Assembly: GCA_022410635.1 (NCBI GenBank)
Contig: JAJVDF010000298.1
Span: 455,295 to 519,294 of the forward strand
Source: Tretioscincus oriximinensis
Lineage: Eukaryota > Chordata > Lepidosauria > Squamata > Gymnophthalmidae
DNA: 64,000 nucleotides
Direction of reading: 5' to 3'
In this document: one piece after another, positions 32,593 through 43,921 of the stretch
Layout: each line of letters starts with the position of its first letter
Numbering within the stretch: position 1 is the first letter of the stretch
Position numbers and translations under genes: made by a program
Notes under the pieces: generated by a model
What the model was told of the DNA's origin: nothing
What the model saw: the letters and a program-made list of their open reading frames with translations, nothing else
Databases searched by the model: none

Positions 32593-32882
32593 GGGGGTTC
32601 GTATACCCCGTTTTTCTTACCTTTCAAAGGAACTCAAAGTGGATTATAAGGGTATTTTTGCCTAAAGGCTTACATTCTATTTTCCCCACCAGGCTGTGGT
32701 GGTTCGCATTTAGCTACTTGCAGTCAGTTTCAATTTCTTGCAATTCTTGCTTTTGAATAGCTGGGTTGGCTAGAACTACATGCTAGTGGAAGGTGCTCAC
32801 CCCTCCCCACGTCTGACACAGGGCTTTGAAACCCCATNTCCCAGATGAGAGATCGTTTCTTTAGCGACTGAGCCATTCGTAC
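32593..32882 (-). mobile_element. SINE-A copy
   Basis: Antisense full-length copy: tail 'ataccccgtttttcttacct', body 'ttgcagtcagtttcaatttc', B-box side 'cacagggctttgaaacccca', head 'gcgactgagccattcg'. Confidence 0.88.
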
Positions 32883-33251
32883 TCCCACTCACTGTTTAGG
32901 ACTGCAGATCGATCTGATATGTTTCTCGCTCCTTCTTGACCATCTTCAACACAGAGGAGGACAACTGCCTTCACAAGGTACTGCCTTTCTTATCATGACA
33001 CTGTTCCCATCAAGATAGCATTCCTATTGTTGCTTCCTGTATCTCATGNTTCTGGAACCTGATCTTCTTATTTGTGGCAAGGAGGAGAAGAGAACATCTT
33101 CTTTGTTTGCTTCCAGTCCCAGTTTGTAAATTAGTTGAAATGGTGGTAGTAGATTGGCAATTTAAAAGATCCATTTGCCATTCAAATAGATTAGAGCAAG
33201 GTCTCCAATATTACTCTTCTCCATTCATCCCGTATTGCCCTTTCAAGATTT

Positions 33252-33560
33252 GAATAATAATAATAATAGTCTGGTTTTTATACCCTGCCCTTCTCACCCA
33301 AAGGGATTCAGAATGGCTTACAAGGTTAAATTGCACTCGGACGCTTACATCTATTCTATCTTCCCTGACAGATTAGTGGTGGTGCTCATGAATCTACTTG
33401 GAATGTAGGTTGCAAATCTACCTTCTTTTGAATAGCTGAGTTGGCTAGAGCTGAGGCCAGTAGAGGGCGCTCACCTCTCTCCACAGCTGACACAGGGCTT
33501 CGAGAACAGACCTCTGGATTGAGATACTGTCTCTTAACCTCTGCACCATTTGTGCATTGA
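33252..33560 (-). mobile_element. SINE-A' copy with ATT tail
   Basis: Antisense. The tail is (AAT)n rather than (GAA)n at 33252-33269. Then 'ataccctgcccttctcaccc', 'atgaatctacttggaatgta', 'cagggcttcgagaacagacc' and the head 'cttaacctctgcaccattt'. Confidence 0.85.
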
Positions 33561-33580
33561 AGAGTGTTACTGAGGTCACT

Positions 33581-33755
33581 CATAAGAACATAAGAACATA
33601 AGAGGAGCCCTGCTGAACTGGTCTGCAAATGGCATTTCAGGAATCCTGCCTGTTGCTCCATCTCGAAGGCAGTATCAAGACATCCATCCTAGTAGCTGTT
33701 TATANCCTTGGCATCCATTAACTTCTCTAATCCTGTCTTAAAGCCACGTAGGAAT
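33581..33755 (-). mobile_element. CR1, TTATGTTC lineage, internally deleted
   Basis: It begins with nearly three octamer units ('cataagaacataagaacata'), then 'gaggagccctgctgaactgg', and jumps directly to 'tctgcaaatggcatttcagg', missing about 100 bp found in other copies. Confidence 0.85.
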
Positions 33756-33849
33756 GTCTCCAATTAGCACCTCTCTTAAAGAATAAATGAATTAAGATAA
33801 CATTTATATATGTGGAGGAAGAGGTCCATTCAACTCACATGTTGACTCT

Positions 33850-33905
33850 ACATTTCATTCATTCATTCATTTGTTTGTTCATTCATTCATTCACTTCACT
33901 CATTC
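33850..33905. repeat. (ATTC)n microsatellite
   Basis: Imperfect ATTC units at the 3' terminus of the following antisense L2 copy, consistent with the LINE's own terminal repeat. Confidence 0.9.
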
Positions 33906-34130
33906 ATTTACATATCTATACCACCCTATACCTCAAGGTCTCAAGGCAATTAACAATAAAAAGCAAATTAACGTATTAAAACAACAGTATGTAAAAGTAG
34001 GGAAGGGAGAACAGCTTTTTCAGTCAAAGGCCAGGTTAAAGAGGTGCGTCTTCAAGCATTTTGTGAATGCATTCAGAGATGGAGATTGATGCACAGGGGA
34101 GACTGTTCCATAGTCTGGGAGAAATTCATG
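33906..34130 (-). mobile_element. L2-clade LINE 3' UTR
   Basis: Antisense: 'ataccaccctatacctcaag', 'attaaaacaacagtatgtaa', 'caaaggccaggttaaagagg', 'ggggagactgttccatagtc'. Confidence 0.82.
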
Positions 34131-34204
34131 TTTGAGAGGATTGTTATGGGAAATTGGTGATCCGTAGAAGTTTTGGTAGGTAGATAAATCTACAACCTAC
34201 ATTA

Positions 34205-34486
34205 AAGAAGAAGAATCCAGTTTTTATAACTCCCCTTACTCACCTGAAGGGACTCAGTGTCTTGCAAGGTTGACTTCCCCTAAAGTTTTACATCTATTCT
34301 GTCTTCCTTACCAGATACTCTTGAATCTACTTGAAACGTAGACTGAAAATCTACTTTCTTTCGAACAGCTGGTTGAAGCTGGGGCCAGTAGAGAGTGCTC
34401 TCCCATTTCCATGGCCAACACAGGGCTTTGAGAACGAATCGCTCAATCAAAAGACTGTCTTTTAACCTCTGAACCATTTGTACCTC
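34205..34486 (-). mobile_element. SINE-A' copy
   Basis: Antisense with a GAA-type tail at 34206-34215, body 'ttgaatctacttgaaacgta', B-box side 'cagggctttgagaacgaatc' and head 'tttaacctctgaaccattt'. The third SINE within 1.3 kb. Confidence 0.83.
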
Positions 34487-34489
34487 ATT

Positions 34490-35138
34490 TGGGTCACTTT
34501 ATTATTTGTGGGTCACTTGAATTGTCTGATTACACTAATATTAATTCACCATCAGCAACACCCAGAAGTTACCTTGTCCACTGTGGAGACTACATGGACA
34601 ATTCCATTCTAGTTTTGCTTTGCATAGTGATGCCTAATCAGTATTTTGTGACAATAAGTCTGAACATAAATTGTTTCTGCTTACATGCAAATCTGCAGAT
34701 TTATGCACCAAGTGAATTAATTAGATGACAAATTGGATGGTTAGTAAAGGGATCATGAGTTCAACAAACAAAAGGGTGTCTTGGCATTGCGACCAGAGCA
34801 GCCACGTGGCAACCATCACGTTTTTTGTCCGTTGGGAATGATTAATGGCTTATTTTATGTGTGGATTCACCTTTCTGGGTTGTCGTGTCATTCGGAGAAG
34901 CGGCTTATGATTTTCATTCAGAGCAATTCGCTGTCCCTCCGTTAATGGACACCCAATTGCTAGGGAATGCATTAANTGCAAAATCTGGGCATTTGCTATG
35001 CCTAACATGGATGGACTAACTACTAGAATGTCTCTGCCCTGCTTTTAAAAGGATGTTGTTAGGAGACACCCAGACGCACAGGGCTGCATTTTGCGTGTAT
35101 GAAGCCCATGGGCAGTAATTTTTTTGATGCCCTCCTCC
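34490..35138. other. Single-copy-like DNA up to the assembly gap
   Basis: No repeat or gene is recognised. Confidence 0.4.
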
Positions 35139-35898
35139 NNNNNNNNNNNNNNNNNNNNNNNNNNNNNNNNNNNNNNNNNNNNNNNNNNNNNNNNNNNNNN
35201 NNNNNNNNNNNNNNNNNNNNNNNNNNNNNNNNNNNNNNNNNNNNNNNNNNNNNNNNNNNNNNNNNNNNNNNNNNNNNNNNNNNNNNNNNNNNNNNNNNNN
35301 NNNNNNNNNNNNNNNNNNNNNNNNNNNNNNNNNNNNNNNNNNNNNNNNNNNNNNNNNNNNNNNNNNNNNNNNNNNNNNNNNNNNNNNNNNNNNNNNNNNN
35401 NNNNNNNNNNNNNNNNNNNNNNNNNNNNNNNNNNNNNNNNNNNNNNNNNNNNNNNNNNNNNNNNNNNNNNNNNNNNNNNNNNNNNNNNNNNNNNNNNNNN
35501 NNNNNNNNNNNNNNNNNNNNNNNNNNNNNNNNNNNNNNNNNNNNNNNNNNNNNNNNNNNNNNNNNNNNNNNNNNNNNNNNNNNNNNNNNNNNNNNNNNNN
35601 NNNNNNNNNNNNNNNNNNNNNNNNNNNNNNNNNNNNNNNNNNNNNNNNNNNNNNNNNNNNNNNNNNNNNNNNNNNNNNNNNNNNNNNNNNNNNNNNNNNN
35701 NNNNNNNNNNNNNNNNNNNNNNNNNNNNNNNNNNNNNNNNNNNNNNNNNNNNNNNNNNNNNNNNNNNNNNNNNNNNNNNNNNNNNNNNNNNNNNNNNNNN
35801 NNNNNNNNNNNNNNNNNNNNNNNNNNNNNNNNNNNNNNNNNNNNNNNNNNNNNNNNNNNNNNNNNNNNNNNNNNNNNNNNNNNNNNNNNNNNNNNNNN
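35139..35898. other. Assembly gap (760 n)
   Basis: Unresolved bases. The sequence resumes in a CTAC/ATCC microsatellite, so the gap probably hides a tandem repeat. Open frames spanning it are artefacts. Confidence 0.98.
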
Positions 35899-35940
35899 CT
35901 ACCTACCTACCTAACTATCTATCCATCCATCCATCCGTAC
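35899..35940. repeat. CTAC/ATCC tetranucleotide repeat at gap edge
   Basis: Four-base units (ctac, then atcc) visible for about 40 bp beyond the gap. Confidence 0.9.
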
Positions 35941-36720
35941 GTATGCCCATCTAACTCCCTGAATGAATAAATAAATTGCACTGAAGGATAATCATTAATA
36001 TATTTCTAAAAACAATCAGAAACTGCAGAATGAATTTAAAGGAATCCAATGAAAAGCGAGGAAACTAGATTTATTTCTGTCCTCTCAGGCTGTGAGCCTC
36101 CTATCCTCCTAGCACAAGCAGTAGTAAAACATCTTACTCACCCATGTTATGTAACAACTTATGGCTAAGTACAATGTTGATGGATGACTATTTACTGCTT
36201 CGCCATCCATTCAGACCAGCACGTATCTCTTCCACACAGTGGAGCAAGTAATTACAAAACAGACAGCCTTTCCTGATGTATTTCACATTTTTGCCACCCT
36301 AATTTGCTGTTCATCTTTCCCACAGACAATTCTGATTGTTTTTCTGNGGAAAGTTGTTACCTATCTCTTGTGCACATGCGACCAATATTTATACACTTGT
36401 CTAGAACTCCCAGAAACGCCTAATTAAATGCGGCCATATTGTGATGAAGTAAGGGAAATCTTTCGCACCACTGATAGCACCCATTTCCACAAGCTATGAT
36501 AAGAGGGGAAACTAATTAGGACAGTTAAGAAATCACTTGTTCTAGCTTGTCTGTCAGGGGGTTTGAAAACTTCTCTTATCCACTTGAGGTTTTTTCTGCC
36601 CGTAGTTCAATTAAAACAGCAGATGTACTGCCATATAATACCTGCAACTTGGTTGTAACAAAAACACTGCAGGTGTGTCTGTAACAAAGACAGGCTCTTA
36701 TTTTAGAATATATCTCAGAA
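35941..36720. other. Unassigned DNA
   Basis: No gene recognised. At 36694-36728 'ttattttagaatatatctca' is a half-match to the palindromic family Q. Confidence 0.35.
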
Positions 36721-36729
36721 TAGAGACCT

Positions 36730-36850
36730 TCTACTGTACTGGCTGCCAATTTGCTACTGGGTGCAATTCAAGGCCCTGTATGACTTGAGCCCCAAATATC
36801 TGAAGGAGTGCCTTCTCCCATATCTGCCTGTCTATGACTTAAGGTCTGCA
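36730..36850 (+). mobile_element. L2-clade RT fragment
   Basis: The sense strand reads YWLPICYWVQFKALYDLSPK, then YLKECLLPYLP, matching the 'LHWLPV-R-FK-L-YKALN ... YL-LL-PY' region of the L2 RT C-terminus seen at 26093-26551. Confidence 0.75.
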
Positions 36851-36950
36851 GAGCAGAGAAAGAATGAAGGGAGCTATTAGGTGAGCGATGCTGAATTTGA
36901 AAACATAATAAAGAGGGTAATTAATAAGGAGAAGAAAGTACCAGGTAGTA

Positions 36951-37382
36951 TTGGGGTTCTCCATACGTAATATATTAATTGGCATTAGTATATTTGATAT
37001 GAATATATATAGGAATTGGTCCCTAGAAGCCCAGGCAATTTGGATGTAAAATTTNGGGAAAAATTGCCTCTACAATTTTGTTGCAAGGGTGCTAATCTCT
37101 CTCTTCCTGCCCTGGAGCAGTTCNCCTCAAGTAGCCCTCCTTAGCCTATTGTTTCAAAGGGCACCTATTGTATCTACAGCTGCAGACAATGGCATGAGTC
37201 ATTGGCCTAAGAGCGGCAAGAGGAAGCCTTATGCTAATCCTTTTTACCTTGGAGTGAGTGACAGTTCACAGGTCCTGGAAGCCTAAAGGGTCAATCTTGT
37301 ATTGCTCAAACCATACCCGTATTTGGAAACTTCCTGACACAGGCTGCGCCCTTTGGGAGGAGGGAGACGCNTCACACAGGTG
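36951..37382 (+). repeat. LTR-like repeat, left arm of inverted pair
   Basis: About 430 bp that recurs inverted at 37835-38245. Shared blocks include 'tatattaattggcatta', 'gaattggtccctagaagcc', 'cttcctgccctggagca', 'acaggtcctggaagc', and 'ctgacacaggctgcgccc'. There is no coding potential. LTR identity is inferred from length and from a TG-start and polyA signal in the other arm. Confidence 0.7.
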
Positions 37383-37559
37383 AATCTAGAAAATTTACAG
37401 AAAAAAGTAGAATGCAAACAAAAATGGCCAGCAATTAAAATTTATTTAATGGGAAAACTGAAACTGAGATTAACATTCCAGGTGTAACCCCCCAGTTTGA
37501 TAGAGTGTATACAGTATATAGGGACTGGAGCATTCTCCCTCTTCAGATGTGCCAGTCAT

Positions 37560-37655
37560 CATCACCACATTCATTCAGAAAATCTTTGAAGACACACCTC
37601 TTTAATCTGGTCTTTAGCTGAAGAAACAGCTTTCCCTTCCCTACTTTCAGGTAGA
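37560..37655 (+). mobile_element. L2 fragment in the spacer of the inverted pair
   Basis: 'tttgaagacacacctcttta' and 'cttcccttccctactttcag' match the L2 C-terminal/3' UTR boundary. It is located between the two inverted arms. Confidence 0.6.
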
Positions 37656-37689
37656 AACTTAGATCAAGAGGCAAGATCTAGGAGGCCCA

Positions 37690-38245
37690 CGTGGGTCATG
37701 GAACCTCCAGAGCACCTCTGTGCACTGGGTTTTATTGACATAAAAACAGAAGGCGTGTACAAGAAAAAGACGTCAGAGAATGGGAGTTCTGAAGGTGTGG
37801 TTTGGGGTGGACCGGAAGTGGGCCCAGGTTGTGACACCTGTGTGACGTTTTCTCCCTCCTCCCAAGGGGCGCAGCCTGTGTCAGGGAAACTCCAAATATG
37901 GTGATGGTTTGAATGATACAAGATTGGTCCCTGTAGCTTCCAGGACCTGTGACCAGTTTTTCACCCCATGGAGAAGGGTGGACAAAGAACTTCCTCTGGG
38001 CTATTCAGACAATTGACTAAAGCCATTAAGCCAGGGCTACTGATACAATGGGTGCACCTAGAGATAATGGGTGCAATGGAACTTGCTCAATGGGTGTTGC
38101 TTCAGGGCAGGAAGAAAGATTAGCTTCCTTGCAAAACCCTGTGCTGNGAATTTTCCAAAATTGGCTTCTGGGGACCAATTCTTGTATATTTTATATCAAT
38201 ATATTAATGCCAATTAATATATATCACTAANGGCAAACCCCGACA
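37690..38245 (-). repeat. LTR-like repeat, right arm plus extension
   Basis: Antisense copy. The section at 37835-38245 is the inverted partner of 36951-37382. On the minus strand it starts TGTCGGGGTTTGCC (38245) and continues beyond the shared part to a polyadenylation signal in 'gtcaataaaaccc' (about 37731-37743). These are features of a solo LTR of some 550 bp. No 5-bp target duplication was found and no internal retroviral genes are present. Confidence 0.55.
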
Positions 38246-38249
38246 CTGT

Positions 38250-39160
38250 AGGATATAAGCATGCATGCACCCATCAATAACGTTCACAGGTTCACCATAC
38301 TAGGGCATGCTCTAAATAAGGGCCAGTGTAAAAGGACAAAAATTTAGACAGTTTGGGAGACTATAGTTCCCATTTTGTATACTGTCCAACTTTTGAAATT
38401 TGGAATTGGGACAGGAAGAGAAGGATAGAAAAAGACATAATACAAGAAAAAGAATACTGGGTTTAAACAGTCCAATTTGCTGAAAGAGGTAATCAAGAGG
38501 TGACTCCAGACGCAGGTAAAACCCACTAAGTTCCAGGGTGTACTTTAAGATCACCATAACATTCATAACAATTCTATTGTGATCCTGGATTATCAGAGCA
38601 AAATCGCGTTACGTTGTTACCGACATATTACTGAAATCCCTTTCAGATAATTTTTAAACCTGATTAATTCAGGGGGGTTTTGGGGTTTTAATTCAGTGTT
38701 ATTTCTGTCATTATCCTTTGAAATCCCTGACACATCCGGCAAATAAATAGTTTGTCTAGTACTCACAACTCCACTCATTACGCTTTCTCCTCACTCATTA
38801 ATTAAGTGATCTTCTTAAGCAGTCGTACTGCTGATTAGACCTTGCAACTCTACTTGATATTTGATGAGCCTGGTCTATGACCATAATAAACTCCACTTAA
38901 CAGAACTCATCTTCATATTAATCCTAAATGAGATGTTTAAAGATCAATTGAAATTGCCCAGAAAAGAATTTATGAAAAGCATCCAGATTTGCAGGGTTTT
39001 TTTTTATTTAAAAATTCAGATATTAATGTAGGGTCGTTGAGACAGTTGGAGAATAAACAAGAGGGGNAAGGATTATTCATAATGTTGGAAGTGACTTGCT
39101 GTTCCAGCCAACAGCCTTAGAACACNGAGGTGAATTGTGCATCTGTGGTAATGGTGAACT
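38250..39160. other. Single-copy-like AT-rich DNA
   Basis: No repeat or gene is recognised. 38560-38960 has the look of ancient single-copy sequence and is flagged as a possible conserved element only by inference. Confidence 0.35.
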
Positions 39161-39184
39161 GAGGACCACATGAACATTTTGCTT

Positions 39185-39275
39185 CTTCTGCTTTAGACTG
39201 TCCAAGGGGAATTAGTAGGCCACAGTGTGAGACAGAATGCTGGTCTAGATGGGCTTCTTTTATGTTCATATATAA
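39185..39275 (+). mobile_element. CR1 3' terminus
   Basis: The sense 3' end: 'ggccacagtgtgagacagaa', 'gctggtctagatgggcttct', then 'ttatgttcatata', the terminal octamer region. Confidence 0.8.
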
Positions 39276-39310
39276 TGTCATGCCCTCTTCACTTTGAGCC
39301 TAGTCTTGGG

Positions 39311-39508
39311 TAGGCTGACCAGATGACCCCTTTTTTGGGGGGGTTGAAAACCCGGTTTTGGGGTGCCTCCCGTTTTTTTTCTGAGGAAAATTTTTTCAAA
39401 AAAAGATTTTTTTTCCCAATTTTGTTTTTTTTCCCCTCAGAAAAAAACAGGAGGCACCCCAAAAATGGGTTTTCAAACCCCCCCCAAAGAGGCCATCTGG
39501 TCAGCCTA
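39311..39508. mobile_element. Palindromic hAT MITE (family P), copy 2
   Basis: Terminal 'taggctgaccagatgacccc' and inverse 'catctggtcagccta', inner arms 'ggtgcctcccg-ttttttttctgagg' and complement. The direct repeat 'gtcttggg' at 39303-39310 and 39509-39516 is a perfect 8-bp target duplication. It disrupts a CR1: the right flank resumes the ORF2 sequence 'cttggggtgtcggtggacaa'. Confidence 0.87.
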
Positions 39509-39516
39509 GTCTTGGG

Positions 39517-40005
39517 GTGTCGGTGGACAACTCAATGAAGGTGTTCAACCCGATGTGCAGCAGCAGCAGTGAAGAAAGCAAATTTAATGTTAGGGATTAA
39601 AGTCAATCAGAANTGATATTGTGGAACTGGAGAAGGTGCAAAAAAGGCAACAAAAATGATCAAGGAGTAGGAACACCACCCTTACAAAATCCAGCTGCAA
39701 TGTTTAGATCACTTCACCCTTGAAATATGACATTTAAGAAGTGATCTGGAATGGATAAGATGAGTAATAAAATATTTTATCTATCCCACATAGGTAGAAG
39801 TGTTGGAACAAGTAAAGGAAAGTAATTTTTCACCCAGAGAGCCATTGGTCTATGGAATTTACTTCCAGGTGGTGGTAGCTAGCAGCCTGAATAGCTTTAA
39901 AAAAAANTAGACAAATTCATGAAAGCCAAGTGTATCAATAGCTGCTAGGACACATTTGTTGACACTTGCCTCTGGGATGGAGCAACAGGCATTATTCTTG
40001 AAACA
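39517..40005 (+). mobile_element. CR1 ORF2 and 3' UTR, degraded
   Basis: The sense strand begins with GV-VDNSMKVFN-like codons, then 'ggagaaggtgcaaaaaaggc', 'ttttcacccagagagccatt', 'ggtggtggtagctagcagcc', and ends near 'gatggagcaacaggc'. Multiple frameshifts. Confidence 0.8.
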
Positions 40006-40009
40006 CCAG

Positions 40010-40755
40010 CTTTCAAAACACAACTAAACCCCAGGGCACACATGTGGGACCCACTTCATCGGGGCTAACTTTCCAAGAGAAGACCACTTGTCATTGGGGT
40101 GGGAGAGTCCATGTTACAAAAGGTGATCAGGACTAATTTACAAGTTGCTACAGATTAAATTGTAGCTGCATCTATACTTAGAAGTTCTGAATGTATTTAT
40201 GGGTCAAATAAAGTGCTTACTATCGTCTCATCTTAACTTTCCCTGTCAGCCAGTGCCGCATGATAACCTTTTAAACTGATGTTTTTTTAATGTTTTTATA
40301 AATGCCATAATAAAAAAGGCAGATGGTTCTAAAACAGTTTCCCTTTCATCCTACCTGATTCCTCAAATATTTTCACCTACTGACTTCACATAACAGTGTT
40401 TATCTTGTAAACACGGACCTTAATTTCATCCATTATCTTAATAATAAAAAACAAGGGTAGGAGGAAATAAGATTTGCTAAACAAATGCGCTCCAACATAT
40501 CTAGACTTTTATGGTTCATAAATAAAAGACAGAGGGACTCTAACGTACATAGAAAATTTAAAGGTAAGCAAAATTAAAGGCATTCTAAAGACCAGTAGTT
40601 CCGAAGAATTATCTCAAAAATAGCAAATGCTGAAGGCTTGAAGAGGGAGTGTAGTGATATTTTAAGATAAAAATCTTCACAAGAAGTGCTTGAAAATAAT
40701 TAAATCATTAAAAGAATTCAGAGAGGAAGGGCAAGAAAAAAATTAGTGTTCTGTG
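40010..40755. other. Unassigned AT-rich DNA
   Basis: No repeat or gene is recognised. Confidence 0.35.
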
Positions 40756-40759
40756 TTTA

Positions 40760-41254
40760 ACATAAGAACATAAGAACATAAGAAGAGCCATAGTGGATCA
40801 GGCCACAGCCCATCGAGTCCAGCATTCTGTGTCACACAGAGGCCCACCAGATGCACCTGGGCAGTCCAAACAGAGGAAAGCAAAATATGCTGCTCCTGTT
40901 CGTGACTCCCTGCAAATGGTATTTCAAGAGTCCTGCCTGTTGCTCCATCCCGGAGGCTACATCCAGACAACTATCTTAGTATCCATTTATACCCTTAGTG
41001 TCCATAAACCTGTCTAGTCCTGTCTTGAAACTATCCAAGCTGTTAGCTACCACTACCTCTTCAGGAAGTAAATTCCAAGGCTGATGACCCTCTGGGTGAA
41101 AAAATACTTTCCTTTGTCTGTTCTCACTTTTCTACCCAACAGTTTTAAGGAGTGCCCTCTGGTCCTTATGTTGTGTGATAGAGAAAACATTTTTTCTCTA
41201 TTCACTCTGTCGATCCCATGCATGATTTTGTACACTTTTTTGTACACTTCAATC
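40760..41254 (-). mobile_element. CR1, TTATGTTC lineage
   Basis: Antisense copy of about 495 bp: octamers 'cataagaacataagaacata', the 3' region with a conserved short ORF (40743-40970), then the ORF2 C-terminus ('ccctctgggtgaaaaaatac'). The end at 41225-41250 has 'ttttgtacac' duplicated. Confidence 0.9.
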
Positions 41255-41744
41255 AGTGTTTATCCTGTTGCATGGGAAATATTGAACATGGATCAAATGA
41301 CAATAACAAAGCAACGACAACAACAATTTTTTATAAAATATGTCACACTTTTGCAGATTAAAATATATGGTTAGGTCCACCTGGTAACTTAAAAAGCACT
41401 ACAATGCTATAATCCGGAATATAGCAAGCGTGTGTTTGTGCAAACCATACATATTCCGTGTCCAATGCCCCAGTTCGGTCACATTGCTCATTGATCTCGT
41501 CGCAGTGCAGTCTGAGAATCTTTTTTTTTTTTTACACCCAACAGGCAACCAATAGAAGCAACTGCTGTGTTCTCAATTGTTTTGACATACGGTCGCAAGA
41601 GTATGGGGGTTCTCTGGAATGATGCCAGAATATCTGAGCAATAGTATATTCTGGGGAAAAAGGTGTTTATTGCGGGTGGACTACTGTGCCCGATACTTCC
41701 TGATTATGCTACAAACAAAGTGTGCCAGTAGCCGATATTATAGT

Positions 41745-42031
41745 AGGTAGCTGTAGCTAACAGCTTGGATAGTTTCAAGACAGGACTAGACAGGTTTATG
41801 GACAAAAAGGGTATAAATAGGTACTAGGATGGATGTCTGGATGTTGCCTCCAGGATGGAGCGACATGCAGGACTCCTGAAATGCCATTTGCAGGGAGTCA
41901 TGAACAGGTGCATATTTTGCTTTCCTCTGTTCGGACTGCCCAGGTGTATCTGGTGGGTCTCTGTGTGACACAGAATGCAGGACTAGGTGGGCTGTGGCCT
42001 GATCCAGTATGGCTCTTCTTATGTTCTTATG
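41745..42031 (+). mobile_element. CR1 3' end, TTATGTTC lineage, sense
   Basis: 'gctaacagcttggatagttt', 'ggactagacaggtttatgga', 'gactgcccaggtgtatctgg', ending 'cttcttatgttcttatgatc'. It is 5'-truncated with an intact octamer end. Confidence 0.9.
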
Positions 42032-42604
42032 ATCATGAATTTAAAATGTTACAGCAGCTAGTAGATCATTAATGCTTTCAGTGAAAACTCAATCTGGTAA
42101 ACTGAATAGATAGGTTTTTAGGCCATTTGAGACTGGAGGATGTCTTCCCGCAGTCAAAGATTGTGGGGAAGTTTGTTTCAGAAGTGTGGAATCAAGTCCT
42201 GAAACATTCTCAGATGAGAAGTTGCTGTTCTGGTTGGTGGTGATATCAAAAGACCTTTTGTTGATGTTCACAAAGACAGTGTTTACAAATCATATTTAAT
42301 CCAGCATTACAAGTGAGCTGTGACCTGTGTTAGGTATAATAAATACAGAGGAAAAATAAACAAGAAATGATCATTTGCTGGTGGACACTGAAGCCCTTGG
42401 GAGTCTAGTAAAGTTGGGAAGGCCTGAAGATCCTTGCAAACCATCTAGCCCAACCTTGAAATTGATGAAAGTCATTCAGAGCAAGAATGTCTTCCACAAT
42501 TTCTCACTGAATAGCTGCTTGGAGATTTCAAGGGTGAATAAATAAAGCCTCACAATGCGTAAAAGCTCAGTGTTCAAGAAACCCAATATTGTATTAAAAG
42601 AAAG

Positions 42605-43140
42605 ATGAGACTTGGAGGCTGGGCCAAGATGGCGCAGAGGCAACAGCAATATCTTTTCACTCCCTCCTTTTTTGTTTTCCTTTGCCNGCATGGCATCTGG
42701 CTACTTCTAAAGAAGAGTGCATAAAAGGTAATCATTTAACATTTTAAGTCCAATAAAGAAGAATTACCTACCTCACTTTTAATGGGGAAGAGAAAAAGAG
42801 CTCGACTGTCGCCAGACCCACTGACTTGCAAGGCAACGAAACAACCAAAAAAAGGGCGTGACAAGCTCCCTAATGAGGATGTTTTATCAGAATTTTACTC
42901 TATTAACAAGTTTGCTCCTCTTCAGGAGGATTTTAAACCAAATATCATAAGCCAGGACGAAAGGCATGATGCTTTAAAGAATCCTGAAACGCTCTTATCC
43001 CCCAAGTCTGGTAAAGAAGAGCGTGATTCATCTGTCCTTGAANTGCTAGCAAAACAAGTTATTTTATCAGTGGATGCTTTATCTAGTTTATTCAGCAGAC
43101 TGAACTCTATTTCAGTGACTGAAAAATACAGTCCTTGAAG
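42605..43140 (+). mobile_element. Probable L1 5' end with ORF1 start
   Basis: Begins 'ggaggctgggccaagatggc' with CAAGATGGC (42625-42633), the YY1-type site found near the start of many L1 5' UTRs. A 150-bp leader precedes the ORF at 42782. After about 43140 no L1 sequence is recognised, so the copy lacks ORF2. L1 5' ends are rarely kept in 5'-truncated families, which makes this piece informative. Confidence 0.5.
42782..43138 (+). pseudogene. L1 ORF1-like N-terminal fragment (118 codons)
   Basis: Opens MGKRKRARLSPDPLTCK: a strongly basic N-terminus followed by an acidic/polar region and a leucine-rich C-end (LAKQVILSVDALSSLFSRL) that could begin a coiled coil. L1 ORF1 proteins are basic RNA-binding coiled-coil proteins, and the position about 150 bp after a YY1-like site fits. 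No RRM domain is present because the ORF stops at 43138. An independent host exon cannot be excluded, but there is no splice context. Confidence 0.45.
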
Positions 43141-43209
43141 TAGGTGGTTTACTTTCATGCTAGGGTTCCGGTAATAATCCTTGAAGGGAGTGCTTAGGAG
43201 CTTCTTTAA

Positions 43210-43504
43210 GAAGAAGAAGAAGAAGAAGAACTTGGTTCTTATACCCTGCTTTTCTCACCTTTCAAAGGGATTCAAAGTGGCTTACAAGGCTCACCTTCTA
43301 TCTTCCCCACCAGGCTGTGGTGGTTCCCATGTATCTACTTGCAGTCAGTTGCAATTTCTTGCAATTCATGCTTTCGAATAGCTGGGTTGGCTAGAGCTGC
43401 AGGCTAGTGGAAGGTGCTCACCCCTCNCCATGTCCGACACAGGGCTGGGAAACCTGATCTCCCAGATGAGAGATGGATTCCTTAGTGACTGAGCTATCCA
43501 TGCC
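43210..43504 (-). mobile_element. SINE-A copy
   Basis: Antisense: (GAA)n tail at 43210-43230, 'ataccctgcttttctcacct', 'ccaccaggctgtggtggttc', 'gtccgacacagggctgggaa', head 'gtgactgagctatcc'. Confidence 0.9.
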
Positions 43505-43789
43505 TACTTCAAATAATAATTGAAGCAGAAAAGACCTCTAACCCTAACCAATGACTGAAGCAAATCAGACAGTAGCAGGANTAGATTTAGGGTGTATTCT
43601 GCTCATGGGCTATAATTTACGTTCTACTTATTTATTTATTTTACTCCCCTTCTTCCGTCAGCTACTTGGGTTTTATAATAATAAAAGCAATAAAAATATT
43701 AATATTTTCTTAGTACTACCGGTATCTATATTTTGCCTAAATACGGCCCTGGGCACCAATGTAAACCATTCAGTCGTGTCTACCAGACN

Positions 43790-43875
43790 TGGATTTGCCT
43801 GTGAGAGCTCACTATGGACCAGAAGACTGACCCTCTTGCTAGATTTTCTGGAAACAGAGTAACATGGCTATTTTT
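43790..43875. mobile_element. Long-TIR transposon family scrap
   Basis: 'ctcttgctagattttctgga' then 'agagtaacatggctattttt' matches the reptile 'acagactaacacggctac' terminal motif of the family seen at 1091-1346. Confidence 0.4.
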
Positions 43876-43921
43876 CTGAAATTGGTAAATTAAAATAGGG
43901 ATACCTTGAGACAGCTCCGAT

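Noticed and set aside
35099..35954. Two long plus-strand ORFs of over 270 codons
   Set aside because: They consist almost entirely of undetermined bases in the assembly gap.
37690..38245. Endogenous retrovirus
   Set aside because: LTR-like ends only; no gag, pol or env sequence anywhere near, and no clear 5-bp duplication.
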